Origin: Aquificales bacterium | GTDB taxonomy: Bacteria; Aquificota; Aquificia; Aquificales; QOAS01 | Reading direction: 5' to 3' | DNA: 12,623 nt | NCBI GenBank assembly: GCA_027035985.1 | Contig: JALVTI010000020.1 | Span: 1-12,623 of the forward strand | Part shown: piece after piece, positions 4,986 to 12,430 of the stretch | How positions within the stretch are numbered: the first letter of the stretch is position 1 | Layout of the letters: each line of letters starts with the position of its first letter | Program-made: the position numbers and the translations under genes | The notes under the pieces: model-generated | The model's input: only the letters and a program-made list of their open reading frames with translations | Databases searched by the model: none | What the model was told of the DNA's origin: nothing

Positions 4986-5355
4986 TGAAGGTATTAACTA
5001 TAAAAGTTGAGAAACCTAAAAGGGTTGCTGAAACTTTTAAAAACCCTGGGAAAAGCCACCTTTGGGGAAACTTTGAAAGAGGAACAAACAATAACTTTTC
5101 CCTCGGTGGAAAAACTGTTTAAAATCCTGACCCCCGCCCGTTGGGAAATAGTTAAAGCCCTTCAGACCCGGGAATTCAAATCCATAAGGGACCTGGCTAA
5201 GTTTTTGGGAAGAGATTACTCCAATGTGTGGGAGGATATCCAAATCCTCAACGACCTCGGGATTGTGGAAGTGGAAAAAACCGAGAGGGGTTACAGAGTT
5301 GTATATTCCCTACGAAAGGATTGTTGTGGAATTTCCCAAAACCGCGGCGGTTTGA
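4985..5355 (+). pseudogene. HVO_A0114/COG4190-type winged-helix regulator with two frameshifts
   Basis: Frame one starts MKVLTIKVEKPKRVAETFK at ATG 4985, the usual beginning of this regulator family. After an A5 run (5039-5043) the homology jumps +1 to TLGKATFGETLKEEQTITF and the winged helix LTPARWEIVKALQTR, SIRDLAKFLGRDYSNVWEDI and LGIVEVEKTERGYRV. At about 5301 it jumps +1 again to YIPYERIVVEFPKTAAV and stops at 5355. Joined, it would be about 123 residues. Relatives serve as DNA-binding antitoxins beside TumE/DUF6516 toxins; no such toxin is here. It has no Shine-Dalgarno site, and a terminator ends two bases before its ATG, so expression is doubtful. Either it is a decayed orphan antitoxin, or both shifts are sequence errors (the first is in a homopolymer). 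Confidence 0.75.
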
Positions 5356-5395
5356 AATTTGTTTTCTTATTTTGGTCTTTGTTTATCCTTTTGAG

Positions 5396-5414
5396 GTTTA
5401 TACAATGTATAAAC
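5396..5414. promoter_or_regulatory. 19-bp palindrome upstream of mazE, probable operator
   Basis: GTTTATACA-A-TGTATAAAC is perfect with 9-bp arms. It ends three bases before the mazE ATG, and GAGG (5393-5396) at its left edge is the only Shine-Dalgarno-like sequence nearby. The AbrB-fold antitoxin MazE normally represses its own operon through palindromes, so autoregulation is the likely role. Confidence 0.65.
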
Positions 5415-5417
5415 TAA

Positions 5418-5648
5418 ATGGAACAAGTTGTAAAAAAATGGGGAAATAGCTTGGCAGTGAGATTACCCAAAGGAATAGTTAAAGCTCTTAACCTTCAGGA
5501 GGGTTCCAAGGTTGAAATTAAATTAGAAGGTGGAAAAATTGTTATTCTTCCAAAAAAGAACCTTAAAGAAATTTTAGACCTTATTTCTCCCGAAAATCTC
5601 CACGGCGAAACGGATTGGGGTAAAAGGGAAGGCAATGAGGTCTGGTAA
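5418..5648 (+). CDS. mazE: MazE-like AbrB-fold antitoxin
   Basis: This 76-residue protein begins MEQVVKKWGNSLAVRLPKGI and continues VKALNLQEGSKVEIKLEGGKIVILPKK. This is the full swapped-hairpin AbrB domain (about residues 3-48) of MazE/PemI antitoxins. The C-terminal tail (LKEILDLISPENLHGETDWGKREGNEVW) is the flexible part that occupies the MazF active site. Length is normal for the family. The stop overlaps the mazF start by 14 bases. It should bind DNA at the adjacent palindrome and neutralise MazF. Confidence 0.92.
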   Translation: MEQVVKKWGNSLAVRLPKGIVKALNLQEGSKVEIKLEGGKIVILPKKNLKEILDLISPENLHGETDWGKREGNEVW

Positions 5649-5976
5649 GTTTATCCCCGATAAGGGAGACTTGGTTTGGCTTAATTTCTCCCCTCAAAGC
5701 GGACATGAACAGGCGGGTAGAAGACCGGCTATATGTCTGTCCTCAAAGGAGTATAACTCCAAAACGGGTTTAGGTATCTTTTGTCCTATAACCTCTAAGA
5801 TTAAAGGTTATCCGTTTGAAGTTAAACTCCCCGAAGGTTTACCTATCAAAGGTGTTATCCTTGCAGACCAAATTAGAAATCTTGACTGGAAAGCTCGCAA
5901 TGCCGAGTTTATAGCCAGAGCTCCGGAAAAAGTCTTAGCGGAAACCTTGGAACTTATTCGTCTCCTATTGTTTTAG
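5635..5976 (+). CDS. mazF: MazF-like mRNA interferase toxin
   Basis: This 113-residue protein shows GDLVWLNFSPQSGHEQAGRRPAICLS (about 11-36; the basic and polar pocket residues lie in HEQAGRRPA), then GIFCPITSKIKGYPFEV and GVILADQIRNLDW, all hallmarks of MazF/ChpB endoribonucleases. These cleave single-stranded RNA at short sequences, and R29/R30 and the Thr in PITS are in the family's active-site regions. ATG 5635 lies inside the end of mazE in another frame, so translation is coupled. The recombinase gene follows after three bases. Length is normal and I see no lesion, so it is probably active and needs MazE. Confidence 0.93.
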   Translation: MRSGKFIPDKGDLVWLNFSPQSGHEQAGRRPAICLSSKEYNSKTGLGIFCPITSKIKGYPFEVKLPEGLPIKGVILADQIRNLDWKARNAEFIARAPEKVLAETLELIRLLLF

Positions 5977-5979
5977 ACA

Positions 5980-6858
5980 ATGGACTACCTGATAGACCGT
6001 TATCTGGAATACCTTTCCCATATCCGGGACCCCAAAACGGTTAAGCAAAAAAGGTATTGGCTAGCCCATTTGGAGAGGTTCGGAACCCTTAACCTCTCAG
6101 CCCGGAATCTCGCGGAATTTTTTAGATACCTTAAAGAAAAAGGTCTCAAAGATAACACCATTGAACAAATTCTCCGGGATGCGAGGAAGTTTATTCGGTG
6201 GGTTCAAAAGCACTACCCCGAGATGGAGGCTTATTTTGATGACGAAACCTTTGAGGAGATTAAACTGGCTAAAAGAAAAAATCTAAAACCCAAAGATAAA
6301 GAGGAAACCTTTACCGAAGAGCAACTCAAGTTCATTTTGGAGACCGCTAAAGATTACGGAATATTTTTTTACTTTACCCTTTTGTTAGCTTATTCCGGTT
6401 TAAGGCTTTCGGAAGCCCTGGCGCTAACCGTTAAGGATTTCAACCGAATTTCCGAAAACGTTTGGGAAATAAGGGTCAGGAAAGCAAAATTCGGAAAGGA
6501 GAGAACGGCTTATCTGATACTTCTGGAGGAATACATATCCTCTTGGAGGTATTTCATAACTAAAGCCAAGTATCGGAAGGGTTTATGGAGGTATAAATAC
6601 TCCACCGGAGGGAAGGTTTATACCCTAACCTCCGATAAGGTGGTTAAGTTTTACCTCTGGCTTTCGGAGGAGCTCGCTTTCAAGGTTAACGCCCACAAGT
6701 TTAGGAAAACCTTCACCGTTTGGCTACTCAAAAGGGGATTGGATATTGCTTCGGTTCAAAAGCTTTTGGGGCATTCTTCGGCTAAAACCACCTTGGAGTA
6801 TTACGCTAAAATAACCGAAGAAGATTTAAGAAAACAAGTTTTAAAGATTTCTGGTTAA
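5980..6858 (+). CDS. Tyrosine recombinase (XerC/D-like integrase)
   Basis: This 292-residue protein has an N-terminal SAM-like core-binding domain (about 1-95) and a C-terminal catalytic domain. The conserved residues are visible: R142 in YSGLRLSEAL, a beta-hairpin lysine at K170 or K173 (RKAKFGKERT), H239 and R242 in AHKFRK, H265 in LLGHSS and the nucleophile Y274 in TLEYYAKI. It has XerC/D or archaeal XerA length, without the arm-binding domain of lambda-type integrases. It would cut and rejoin paired sites of about 28-34 bp through a covalent 3'-phosphotyrosine. It follows mazF after three bases without its own Shine-Dalgarno, so it is co-expressed and coupled to a toxin-antitoxin pair, an unusual operon. 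The 33-bp sites at 909 and 2757 are of suitable size to be its substrates, but this is unproven. Confidence 0.92.
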   Translation: MDYLIDRYLEYLSHIRDPKTVKQKRYWLAHLERFGTLNLSARNLAEFFRYLKEKGLKDNTIEQILRDARKFIRWVQKHYPEMEAYFDDETFEEIKLAKRKNLKPKDKEETFTEEQLKFILETAKDYGIFFYFTLLLAYSGLRLSEALALTVKDFNRISENVWEIRVRKAKFGKERTAYLILLEEYISSWRYFITKAKYRKGLWRYKYSTGGKVYTLTSDKVVKFYLWLSEELAFKVNAHKFRKTFTVWLLKRGLDIASVQKLLGHSSAKTTLEYYAKITEEDLRKQVLKISG

Positions 6859-6969
6859 ATTTTAAACTTTTTAACTTTTAAACTTTAAAAGATGTATGAA
6901 TTTTCGGAGTGGAAAATTTTCTAGATTAAGATAAGGGACTAAGAGAAAAGTTATAAAAATTAGAGCATA
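6859..6969. promoter_or_regulatory. AT-rich intergenic region with palindrome, before the restriction enzyme gene
   Basis: A perfect interrupted palindrome, CTTTTAAA-C-TTTAAAAG (6875-6891), sits inside a run of AACTTTT-type direct repeats just after the recombinase stop. It could be a terminator without a T-tail, an operator or a recombinase site. TATAAA at 6952-6957 is a possible -10 element for the following gene; no good -35 element is seen. Confidence 0.35.
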
Positions 6970-9432
6970 ATGACCCGTGAGGAGATAGTTAAGAGGCTCT
7001 TGGAAATAGCTCTTGGAAATTACTCTTTAGCCGGGAGATACTTTGAAAGGTTCGTTAAAAGGTTTCTTCTTATACATCCCTTCTGGAGGGAAAAATTCCA
7101 AACCGTTTGGAGTTGGAAGGAATATCCAAAGCGGGGAAACCGCATAGATACCGGTATAGACCTTGTAGCTTTGGATAAAGAGGAGAATTATTGGGCAATT
7201 CAGGTTAAGTTTTATCCGAAGGGAAAGATAACACATAGAGACATATCCACTTTCATAGCCGCCGCGACTCCTGATGAGTTCAAATACAGAATGCTTGTGT
7301 ATTTGGGAGAGCTTACAAAAGAGGCAGAGGAAACCCTATTAAAGAACAAGGTTTGGATTTTAGACATAGAGGACGAACTTGAGGTTGTAGATTGGAGAAA
7401 ATTCTCTTGGAGTAAACCCGAAGAAATCCCTCTAAAGGAGAAAAAACAGCTCCGACCCTATCAGAAGGAAGCTATAGAGAGAATCATCAAAGGTTTCCAA
7501 AAATATGACCGCGGAAAACTGATAATGGCTCCGGGAACCGGAAAAACTCTAACGGCTTTAAAGCTTGCGGAAAAATTTGTAGGAAAAGGAGGTTTGGTTC
7601 TCTTTTTAGTTCCTTCTATAGCTTTGGCAGACCAAACTTTAAGGGCTTGGCTTAATGATAGCGATATACCCATAAATCCCTATGTGATAACGAGCGATAG
7701 GAGTATAGGAAAAAACGAAGATGAAATAGCGAGGTCTCTCTTAACCGTTCCTCCGACGACCAATCCCGAAGAGCTTATGAAAAACTTTAAAAAAGACCCC
7801 AACGCCTTAAACGTAATAATCTCTACCTACCAATCCATAGATGTTGTAGAACAGGCTCAAAAGCTTTACGGACTTGATGAGTTTGACCTTATTATCTGCG
7901 ACGAAGCCCACTATACGACCGGTTTGGCAGGAAAGGATAAAACCTCTCCTTTTAAGAAAGTTCATCACGACGAATTTGTAAAAGGAAAAAAACGCCTTTA
8001 TATGACGGCTACGCCAAAAGTTTTTAATGTTGCCATAAAGCAAAGGGCTAAGGAAGAGGAGTTGGAAGTTTACGATATGAACGACCCTGAGATTTATGGG
8101 CCTACCTTTTTTGAATACACCTTTTACAGGGCGGTAGAGGAAGGATATTTAACCGACTACAGGGTAGTGGTATTCACCGTATCGGAAAAGGAGGTTCAGG
8201 AGAAACTCTACGAATATTTACAAAGTGGAAACGCTCAGGTTGAAGAAACCGCAAAGATGTTCGGAACCCTAAGGGTTTTGGAAGGTAAGGTTGAAGGTAT
8301 CGGCGGGATAGACATAAAGCGTTCCGTTATTTTCGTTTCCAACATAAGGCGTTCTAAGAAGGTTGCAAAGGAACTTCCCAATGTGGCAAGGGAGATAGAC
8401 AGCTCCCTAAAAGTTTCGGTAAAGCACATAGACGGGAAAATGTCCGCCTCCGAAAGGAAAGCCCTTTTGGACTGGCTTAGGGAAGGACCCAAAGGTGATG
8501 AGGACGTTAGGGTTCTTACCAACGCAAGGGTTTTGACCGAAGGAATAGATGTTCCCGCGCTTGATAGCGTAATCTTCTTTGACCCCCGAAAGTCCACCGT
8601 GGACATAGTCCAAGCTATGGGAAGGGTAATGAGAAAGGCTCCCGGAAAGAGGTATGGCTATGTGGTTCTTCCCGTTATAGTTGAGGATGATAAACCCATA
8701 GAACAACAGTTGGAAGAGAATAAGGATTTTCAGACTATATGGCAACTCGCCGCCGCTTTAAGGACTTTAGATGAGAGTTTTACCGCCAGAGTTAGGCAAA
8801 TAGCTATCAAACAAAACCGCTATGAGGAAGTCCAAGAAGCTTTAGGAGTTGAAGGCAAAGAAACCTACCTAAGAGGGGAAAATTATTACTCCGATGAACC
8901 TCTGATAATAGAAACCTCCGAAGGGATAGACAACAAGCTAAAGGAAACCTTAAAAAGGGCTATCGTCCCCAAAATCGTTGAGAAAGTTGGAGGTCGCAAA
9001 TACTTAGAAAATTGGGCTAAAGATGTTGCTAAAAAGGTTAAGAGGATTAAACAGCACATAGACATAGCCCTTGAGAAAGACCCCGCAGTTAGGAAAGACT
9101 TTGAAGAATTTCTTAAAGCTCTTAGGGAGGTTATAAACCCCTCCATAACCGAAGAGGAGGCTAAATCCTTACTCGTTCAACATATGATAACCAAGCCGAT
9201 TTTTGAGGCGCTCTTTGGAGGTTTTGACTTTCTTAAAAACAACCCCGTAGCCCAAACCATTGAGAGAGTTACTTCCCACTTTACCGATTTCCTAAAGGTA
9301 GAAACGGAGGATTTAGAGGAGTTCTATAGGGAGGTTCGTATTAGGGCTAAGGGAATAGATGAGAAAGAAAGACAGGATTTCTTAAGACAGCTTTACGACA
9401 GCTTCTTTAAAATTGCATTTCCCAGCGGATAA
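6970..9432 (+). CDS. Type ISP restriction enzyme, nuclease-helicase half
   Basis: These 820 residues form the first half of an LlaGI/LlaBIII-like type ISP enzyme. An Mrr-type PD-(D/E)XK nuclease comes first (D60, D64 in GIDLVA, Q78-V-K80 in AIQVKFY). A superfamily 2 translocase follows: Q-motif-like LRPYQKEAIE (161-170), Walker A APGTGKT (187-193), DEAH (311-314), MTATP (345-349), TEGIDVP (523-529) and QAMGRVMR (548-555). A helical coupler runs from about 600. Type ISP enzymes track along DNA from an asymmetric site using ATP and cut after head-on collision. The frame ends FFKIAFPSG-stop. In one-piece relatives the chain goes on into a methyltransferase, which here lies in the +1 frame. All catalytic motifs are intact. 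Without the second half it has no target-recognition domain. Confidence 0.92.
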   Translation: MTREEIVKRLLEIALGNYSLAGRYFERFVKRFLLIHPFWREKFQTVWSWKEYPKRGNRIDTGIDLVALDKEENYWAIQVKFYPKGKITHRDISTFIAAATPDEFKYRMLVYLGELTKEAEETLLKNKVWILDIEDELEVVDWRKFSWSKPEEIPLKEKKQLRPYQKEAIERIIKGFQKYDRGKLIMAPGTGKTLTALKLAEKFVGKGGLVLFLVPSIALADQTLRAWLNDSDIPINPYVITSDRSIGKNEDEIARSLLTVPPTTNPEELMKNFKKDPNALNVIISTYQSIDVVEQAQKLYGLDEFDLIICDEAHYTTGLAGKDKTSPFKKVHHDEFVKGKKRLYMTATPKVFNVAIKQRAKEEELEVYDMNDPEIYGPTFFEYTFYRAVEEGYLTDYRVVVFTVSEKEVQEKLYEYLQSGNAQVEETAKMFGTLRVLEGKVEGIGGIDIKRSVIFVSNIRRSKKVAKELPNVAREIDSSLKVSVKHIDGKMSASERKALLDWLREGPKGDEDVRVLTNARVLTEGIDVPALDSVIFFDPRKSTVDIVQAMGRVMRKAPGKRYGYVVLPVIVEDDKPIEQQLEENKDFQTIWQLAAALRTLDESFTARVRQIAIKQNRYEEVQEALGVEGKETYLRGENYYSDEPLIIETSEGIDNKLKETLKRAIVPKIVEKVGGRKYLENWAKDVAKKVKRIKQHIDIALEKDPAVRKDFEEFLKALREVINPSITEEEAKSLLVQHMITKPIFEALFGGFDFLKNNPVAQTIERVTSHFTDFLKVETEDLEEFYREVRIRAKGIDEKERQDFLRQLYDSFFKIAFPSG

Positions 9433-11665
9433 GCTCGGAATTGTTTACACTCCCGTAGAGCTGGTAGATTTCTTAATCCGAAGCGTAGAGGACATCCTAA
9501 GGGAAGACTTTAACAGCTCCCTAAACGATAAAGAGACCGAAATTTTGGAACCTTTTGCCGGAACGGGAACATTTGTAGCAAGGCTTATGCACTTTATAAA
9601 TCCCGACGACTTAAAGAGAAAATACAGCGATGGGGAGATATGGGCTAACGAAATACTCCTATTGGCTTACTACATAGCCTTGGCAAACATTGAAAGCGTT
9701 TATTACGAGAAAACCAAGGAATATAAACCCTTTAAGTATTTACTCTTAACGGATACTTTCCAACTCTACGAGAAAAGTAGGGAAGGCTTTCAACGAACCC
9801 TTAGTTTCTTTCCGAAGGACTACACCGACCTAATGGAAAGGGAAACCAAGGAACCCATAAGAGTAATTATTTCCAACCCACCGTGGAGAGCGGGACAAAA
9901 AGATATGACCGACCTGAATATGTCAAATAAATATCCAAAGCTTGACGAAAGAATTAAGAAAACCTACGCGGATAGGTCAACTGCGAAAAATAAAAATGCC
10001 CTATACGATGCCTATGTCCGTGCGGTTCGCTTTGCCTCCGACCGTATAGGAGAGAGGGGAATAATAGCCTTTGTCCTAAACAACGGCTTTATAGACGCCA
10101 ACGCCTTTGATGGCTTTAGAAAGGCTTTGGTAGAGGAGTTTAAGAAGATTTACGTTTTCAACCTAAGGGGGAATGCGAGAAAGCAAGGTGAGGAATGGAA
10201 AAAAGAAGGGGATAAAATTTTTGGACAGGGCTCCCGTGCAGGTGTAGCTTTATTAATCCTTGTAAAGGATAAAAAAGAAAAAAGAGAACCGGCAAAGGTT
10301 TACTATTACCAAGTTCCCGACTACCTTAAGAGACAACAGAAATTGGAACTTCTTAAGAAGTTTGGAAGCGTTAAAAATGTCCCGTGGCAGGAAATAAAAC
10401 CGGACAAGGATGGAAATTGGATAAATCAAGGTTCGGAAGAGTTTAAAAGGTTTACTCCTATTGAGGGGATTTTTGAAGTTGTTAGTTTAGGAGTTAAAAC
10501 CAACAAAGATTTTTGGTTGTATGATTGGTCTCAAGCAAAATTAAAGCAAAAGTTAAGTATATTTATATCAGAGTTCTTAAGAAATGTTCAAAATATTAAA
10601 AAAGGAGTTGCTAAAAATTTTCAAGATTTAACTAAAGACAAAACAAAAATTTCATGGAGCTCCAAAGTAGTAAAAGAAGCTTTTAAAACTGCAAAAACAG
10701 GAACTTACTATTTTAGTTCAGTATTTAGAAAAACACTGTACCGTCCATTTATAACATTATGGTTATATTGGGAATCCAAGTTTATTGAAAGTGTTAGAAA
10801 ATTTCCACAAATACTTCCTTGTGAAATAAGTGAAAATGTATTGATAGTTACTACAGGCCCTGGAATAGATAGAGATTTTAGTTGCATTATTGCTAATGCA
10901 ACCACAGATAACGATTTCCTACCTCACGCAACGGTTATCCCCCTCTACCTATACCAACCTTTAGATGAAACCAAAAAGAAAAAACAACTCTTTGAAGAAA
11001 AAGATAAAAACTCCCGAATAGTGGAACTCAATGGTAAAAAATACCTCAAAAAGGTAAACATAAAACGGGATTTTCTTAGAAAGCTTGAAGGAAAATATGG
11101 AACCAAAATAGAGCCTGAAGAGCTTTTCTATTATGTTTTCGCAGTTTTAAGCAACCCCGAATATGGGGAAAAATATGCCAACGACCTAAAGAGGGAGAGA
11201 CCGAGAATTCCATTTCCGGAGGATTACGAAACCTTTAAGACTCTCTCGGAGTTGGGAAGAAAGTTAGCGGAACTTCAGCTCAATTATTGGAACTTGGAAG
11301 AATACCCCCTAAGTGTGGAAATAAATCCCGAATGCGACCCTCAAAAGGAGGAAACCTATTATCCGCGGTTAAGGTTTGACAAAAACAAACCTACCGAGCT
11401 TAGGTATAACGATTGCATAACTATAAAGGGAATTCCCAAAGAGGTTTACAATTGGAAAATAGCAGGACGAAGTCCCATAGAGTGGTTGGCGGAATACCTT
11501 AAACCCAGGCCTAATAGAGAGAGCGGTATAACTTTAGACCCAGCGGATTATATTAAGGAAACAGGAGATAAGGAATATTTCTTAAAACTTATAAAGAAAG
11601 TGGTAAGGTTAAGTTTGGAGGTTCAAAAGGTTTTGGAAAAGATAAAAAACTTTGGAAAAATTTAA
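9413..11665 (+). CDS. Type ISP restriction enzyme, N6-adenine methyltransferase and specificity half
   Basis: These 750 codons lie in the +1 frame, overlapping the nuclease-helicase gene by 20 bases. The visible order is that of gamma-type adenine methyltransferases: motif X VYTPVELVDF (11-20), motif I ILEPFAGTGTF (44-54, binds S-adenosylmethionine) and catalytic NPPW (155-158). Conserved type ISP blocks follow: GSRAGVALLILVK, TNKDFWLYD, LYRPF and YNWKIAGRSPIEWLAEYL. The TTG at 9413 is the first possible start but has no Shine-Dalgarno site. Skipping one base at CCC 9421 gives a seamless join, FFKIAFP-ADKLGIVYTPVE, and a 1,564-residue chain, close to one-piece enzymes. It modifies host sites so that they are not cut. 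Residues about 345-500 are far more AT-rich than the rest. Confidence 0.9.
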   Translation: MHFPADKLGIVYTPVELVDFLIRSVEDILREDFNSSLNDKETEILEPFAGTGTFVARLMHFINPDDLKRKYSDGEIWANEILLLAYYIALANIESVYYEKTKEYKPFKYLLLTDTFQLYEKSREGFQRTLSFFPKDYTDLMERETKEPIRVIISNPPWRAGQKDMTDLNMSNKYPKLDERIKKTYADRSTAKNKNALYDAYVRAVRFASDRIGERGIIAFVLNNGFIDANAFDGFRKALVEEFKKIYVFNLRGNARKQGEEWKKEGDKIFGQGSRAGVALLILVKDKKEKREPAKVYYYQVPDYLKRQQKLELLKKFGSVKNVPWQEIKPDKDGNWINQGSEEFKRFTPIEGIFEVVSLGVKTNKDFWLYDWSQAKLKQKLSIFISEFLRNVQNIKKGVAKNFQDLTKDKTKISWSSKVVKEAFKTAKTGTYYFSSVFRKTLYRPFITLWLYWESKFIESVRKFPQILPCEISENVLIVTTGPGIDRDFSCIIANATTDNDFLPHATVIPLYLYQPLDETKKKKQLFEEKDKNSRIVELNGKKYLKKVNIKRDFLRKLEGKYGTKIEPEELFYYVFAVLSNPEYGEKYANDLKRERPRIPFPEDYETFKTLSELGRKLAELQLNYWNLEEYPLSVEINPECDPQKEETYYPRLRFDKNKPTELRYNDCITIKGIPKEVYNWKIAGRSPIEWLAEYLKPRPNRESGITLDPADYIKETGDKEYFLKLIKKVVRLSLEVQKVLEKIKNFGKI
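9418..9432 (+). other. +1 frameshift site joining the two halves of the type ISP enzyme
   Basis: The codons are TTT CCC AGC GGA TAA. If the prolyl-tRNA on CCC (9421-9423) slips one base to CCA (9422-9424), the next codons are GCG GAT AAG CTC and the family sequence AFPADKLGIVYTP is restored. CCC-N is a known +1 slip-prone codon context in bacteria. The same picture would arise from one inserted C or a sequencing error in the C run. Confidence 0.6.
10480..10915 (+). other. AT-rich segment within the specificity region of the methyltransferase half
   Basis: From about 10480 to 10915 codon use changes sharply: AGT, TTA, GTT and AAA replace the CCC, ACC, AAC and GGA choices of the flanks. GC falls to about 20% in places (10561-10620 has 12 G/C of 60) against 38% at 9541-9600. 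The segment covers residues about 356-500, where type ISP enzymes carry target-recognition parts. Exchange of a specificity segment from a more AT-rich donor is the likely cause (inference). Confidence 0.55.
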
Positions 11666-11856
11666 CAAATTTCCTTTCCCTTTATGTAGGTTTTTCTTCT
11701 ATACTCGGAAGGACATTCTTTTGAACCACAATCGCAAGAAGGGCATGCTGCAAATTCTTCTATAAATTGGTTATAAGCATTTTGTTCGGATTGCGATGGA
11801 TTTGGCCTTGATAGATAAGAAAATTCTAAGGGAATTTCTAAATCTTTTGGAAAATT
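11662..11856 (-). pseudogene. Remnant of a leftward Cys-rich protein gene
   Basis: Read leftward, 64 codons without ATG, GTG or TTG run from just after an in-frame TAA (11859-11857) to TAA at 11664-11662. They end in CPSCDCGSKECPSEYRRKTY, a C-x2-C-x-C-x4-C cluster that could bind zinc or a metal cluster. Another frame continues the coding-like sequence upstream to about 11940 (KLFELKRLGIGEIKRSLENR), which suggests a frameshifted remnant. I do not recognise a family. The stop overlaps the methyltransferase stop tail-to-tail by two bases. It accounts for most of the otherwise gene-free 11666-11959 stretch. Confidence 0.35.
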
Positions 11857-11959
11857 TGGGATTTAGCAAAAAGAAAAGTGGATTGTCGATTTTCTAAACT
11901 TCTCTTAATTTCACCTATACCGAGTCTTTTCAGTTCAAAAAGTTTATTATTAAATACAA

Positions 11960-12430
11960 ATGTATTATTTCAGATTAGTAATTCCCCGATGCAATAGAGA
12001 TGAAAAAATAGGCAATTTTTATTGTGAGTTATCAAATATCGATAATATTAACAATCTACAAAATTCGTTAAGATATAATTTATTACAAGCCGCTTTTAAC
12101 AGTGTTTTTTTGCAAATGGCAATATATTTAGGATTTACTATCCCAATCGCAATTATAGAATAGATGAAAATCCTTTTGAAAATAGCAATATACAAAATTT
12201 TACTGTAATTACTAGTAATAACTTTTTTTTATTTAAAATAACTTTCTAATCAATCTACGGATTGCTCTATAATAACACGACAACTTATTCCTTACTTAGA
12301 TACTTTAAGTAATAAAAAATCTTTAATCCTAGGTTTCGATGTAGATGGAGTTGAAAATCCATACAATGGAATAAATGCAATAGTTTCCTATTTAAGTATA
12401 AATAATACGCCGGGTGAGAAAATAAAATAG
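11960..12430 (+). pseudogene. Decayed AT-rich gene of unknown family
   Basis: An open frame starts MYYFRLVIPRCNRDEKIGNF and runs 67 codons to a TAG at 12161. Coding-like sequence goes on in the -1 frame from about 12142 (NRNYRIDENPFENSNIQNFT) to TAA 12247. It then returns to the first frame from about 12245 (QSTDCSIITRQLIPYLDTLS, then LILGFDVDGVENPYNGINAI) up to TAG 12428. The joined product would be about 155 residues, rich in Asn and Ile, with GC well below the rest of the window. I recognise no family and no catalytic motif. Two compensating frameshifts, plus an adjoining transposase, suggest a dead gene. If only the first frame is real, it is a 67-residue hypothetical protein. Confidence 0.4.

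Noticed and set aside
4792..5091. Leftward 99-codon open frame across the hairpin region
   Set aside because: It runs through the inverted repeats and terminator antisense, and has no ribosome-binding site or recognisable protein pattern; a shadow of the structured region.
5007..5417. 136-codon frame as an intact regulator with a C-terminal membrane helix
   Set aside because: The family N-terminus lies in another frame from 4985 and the family C-terminus in a third frame ending at 5355; the hydrophobic tail is read-through of the wrong frame.
8235..8745. Long leftward open frames inside the helicase gene
   Set aside because: They are opposite a strongly conserved helicase domain and have low-complexity Ser/Leu/Phe-rich products with no start signals.
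6970..11665. Two-gene type III or type I restriction system (separate R and M subunits)
   Set aside because: The Mrr-nuclease/helicase/coupler/methyltransferase order and the seamless +1 join match the single-chain type ISP layout; no separate HsdS- or Mod-like gene exists.
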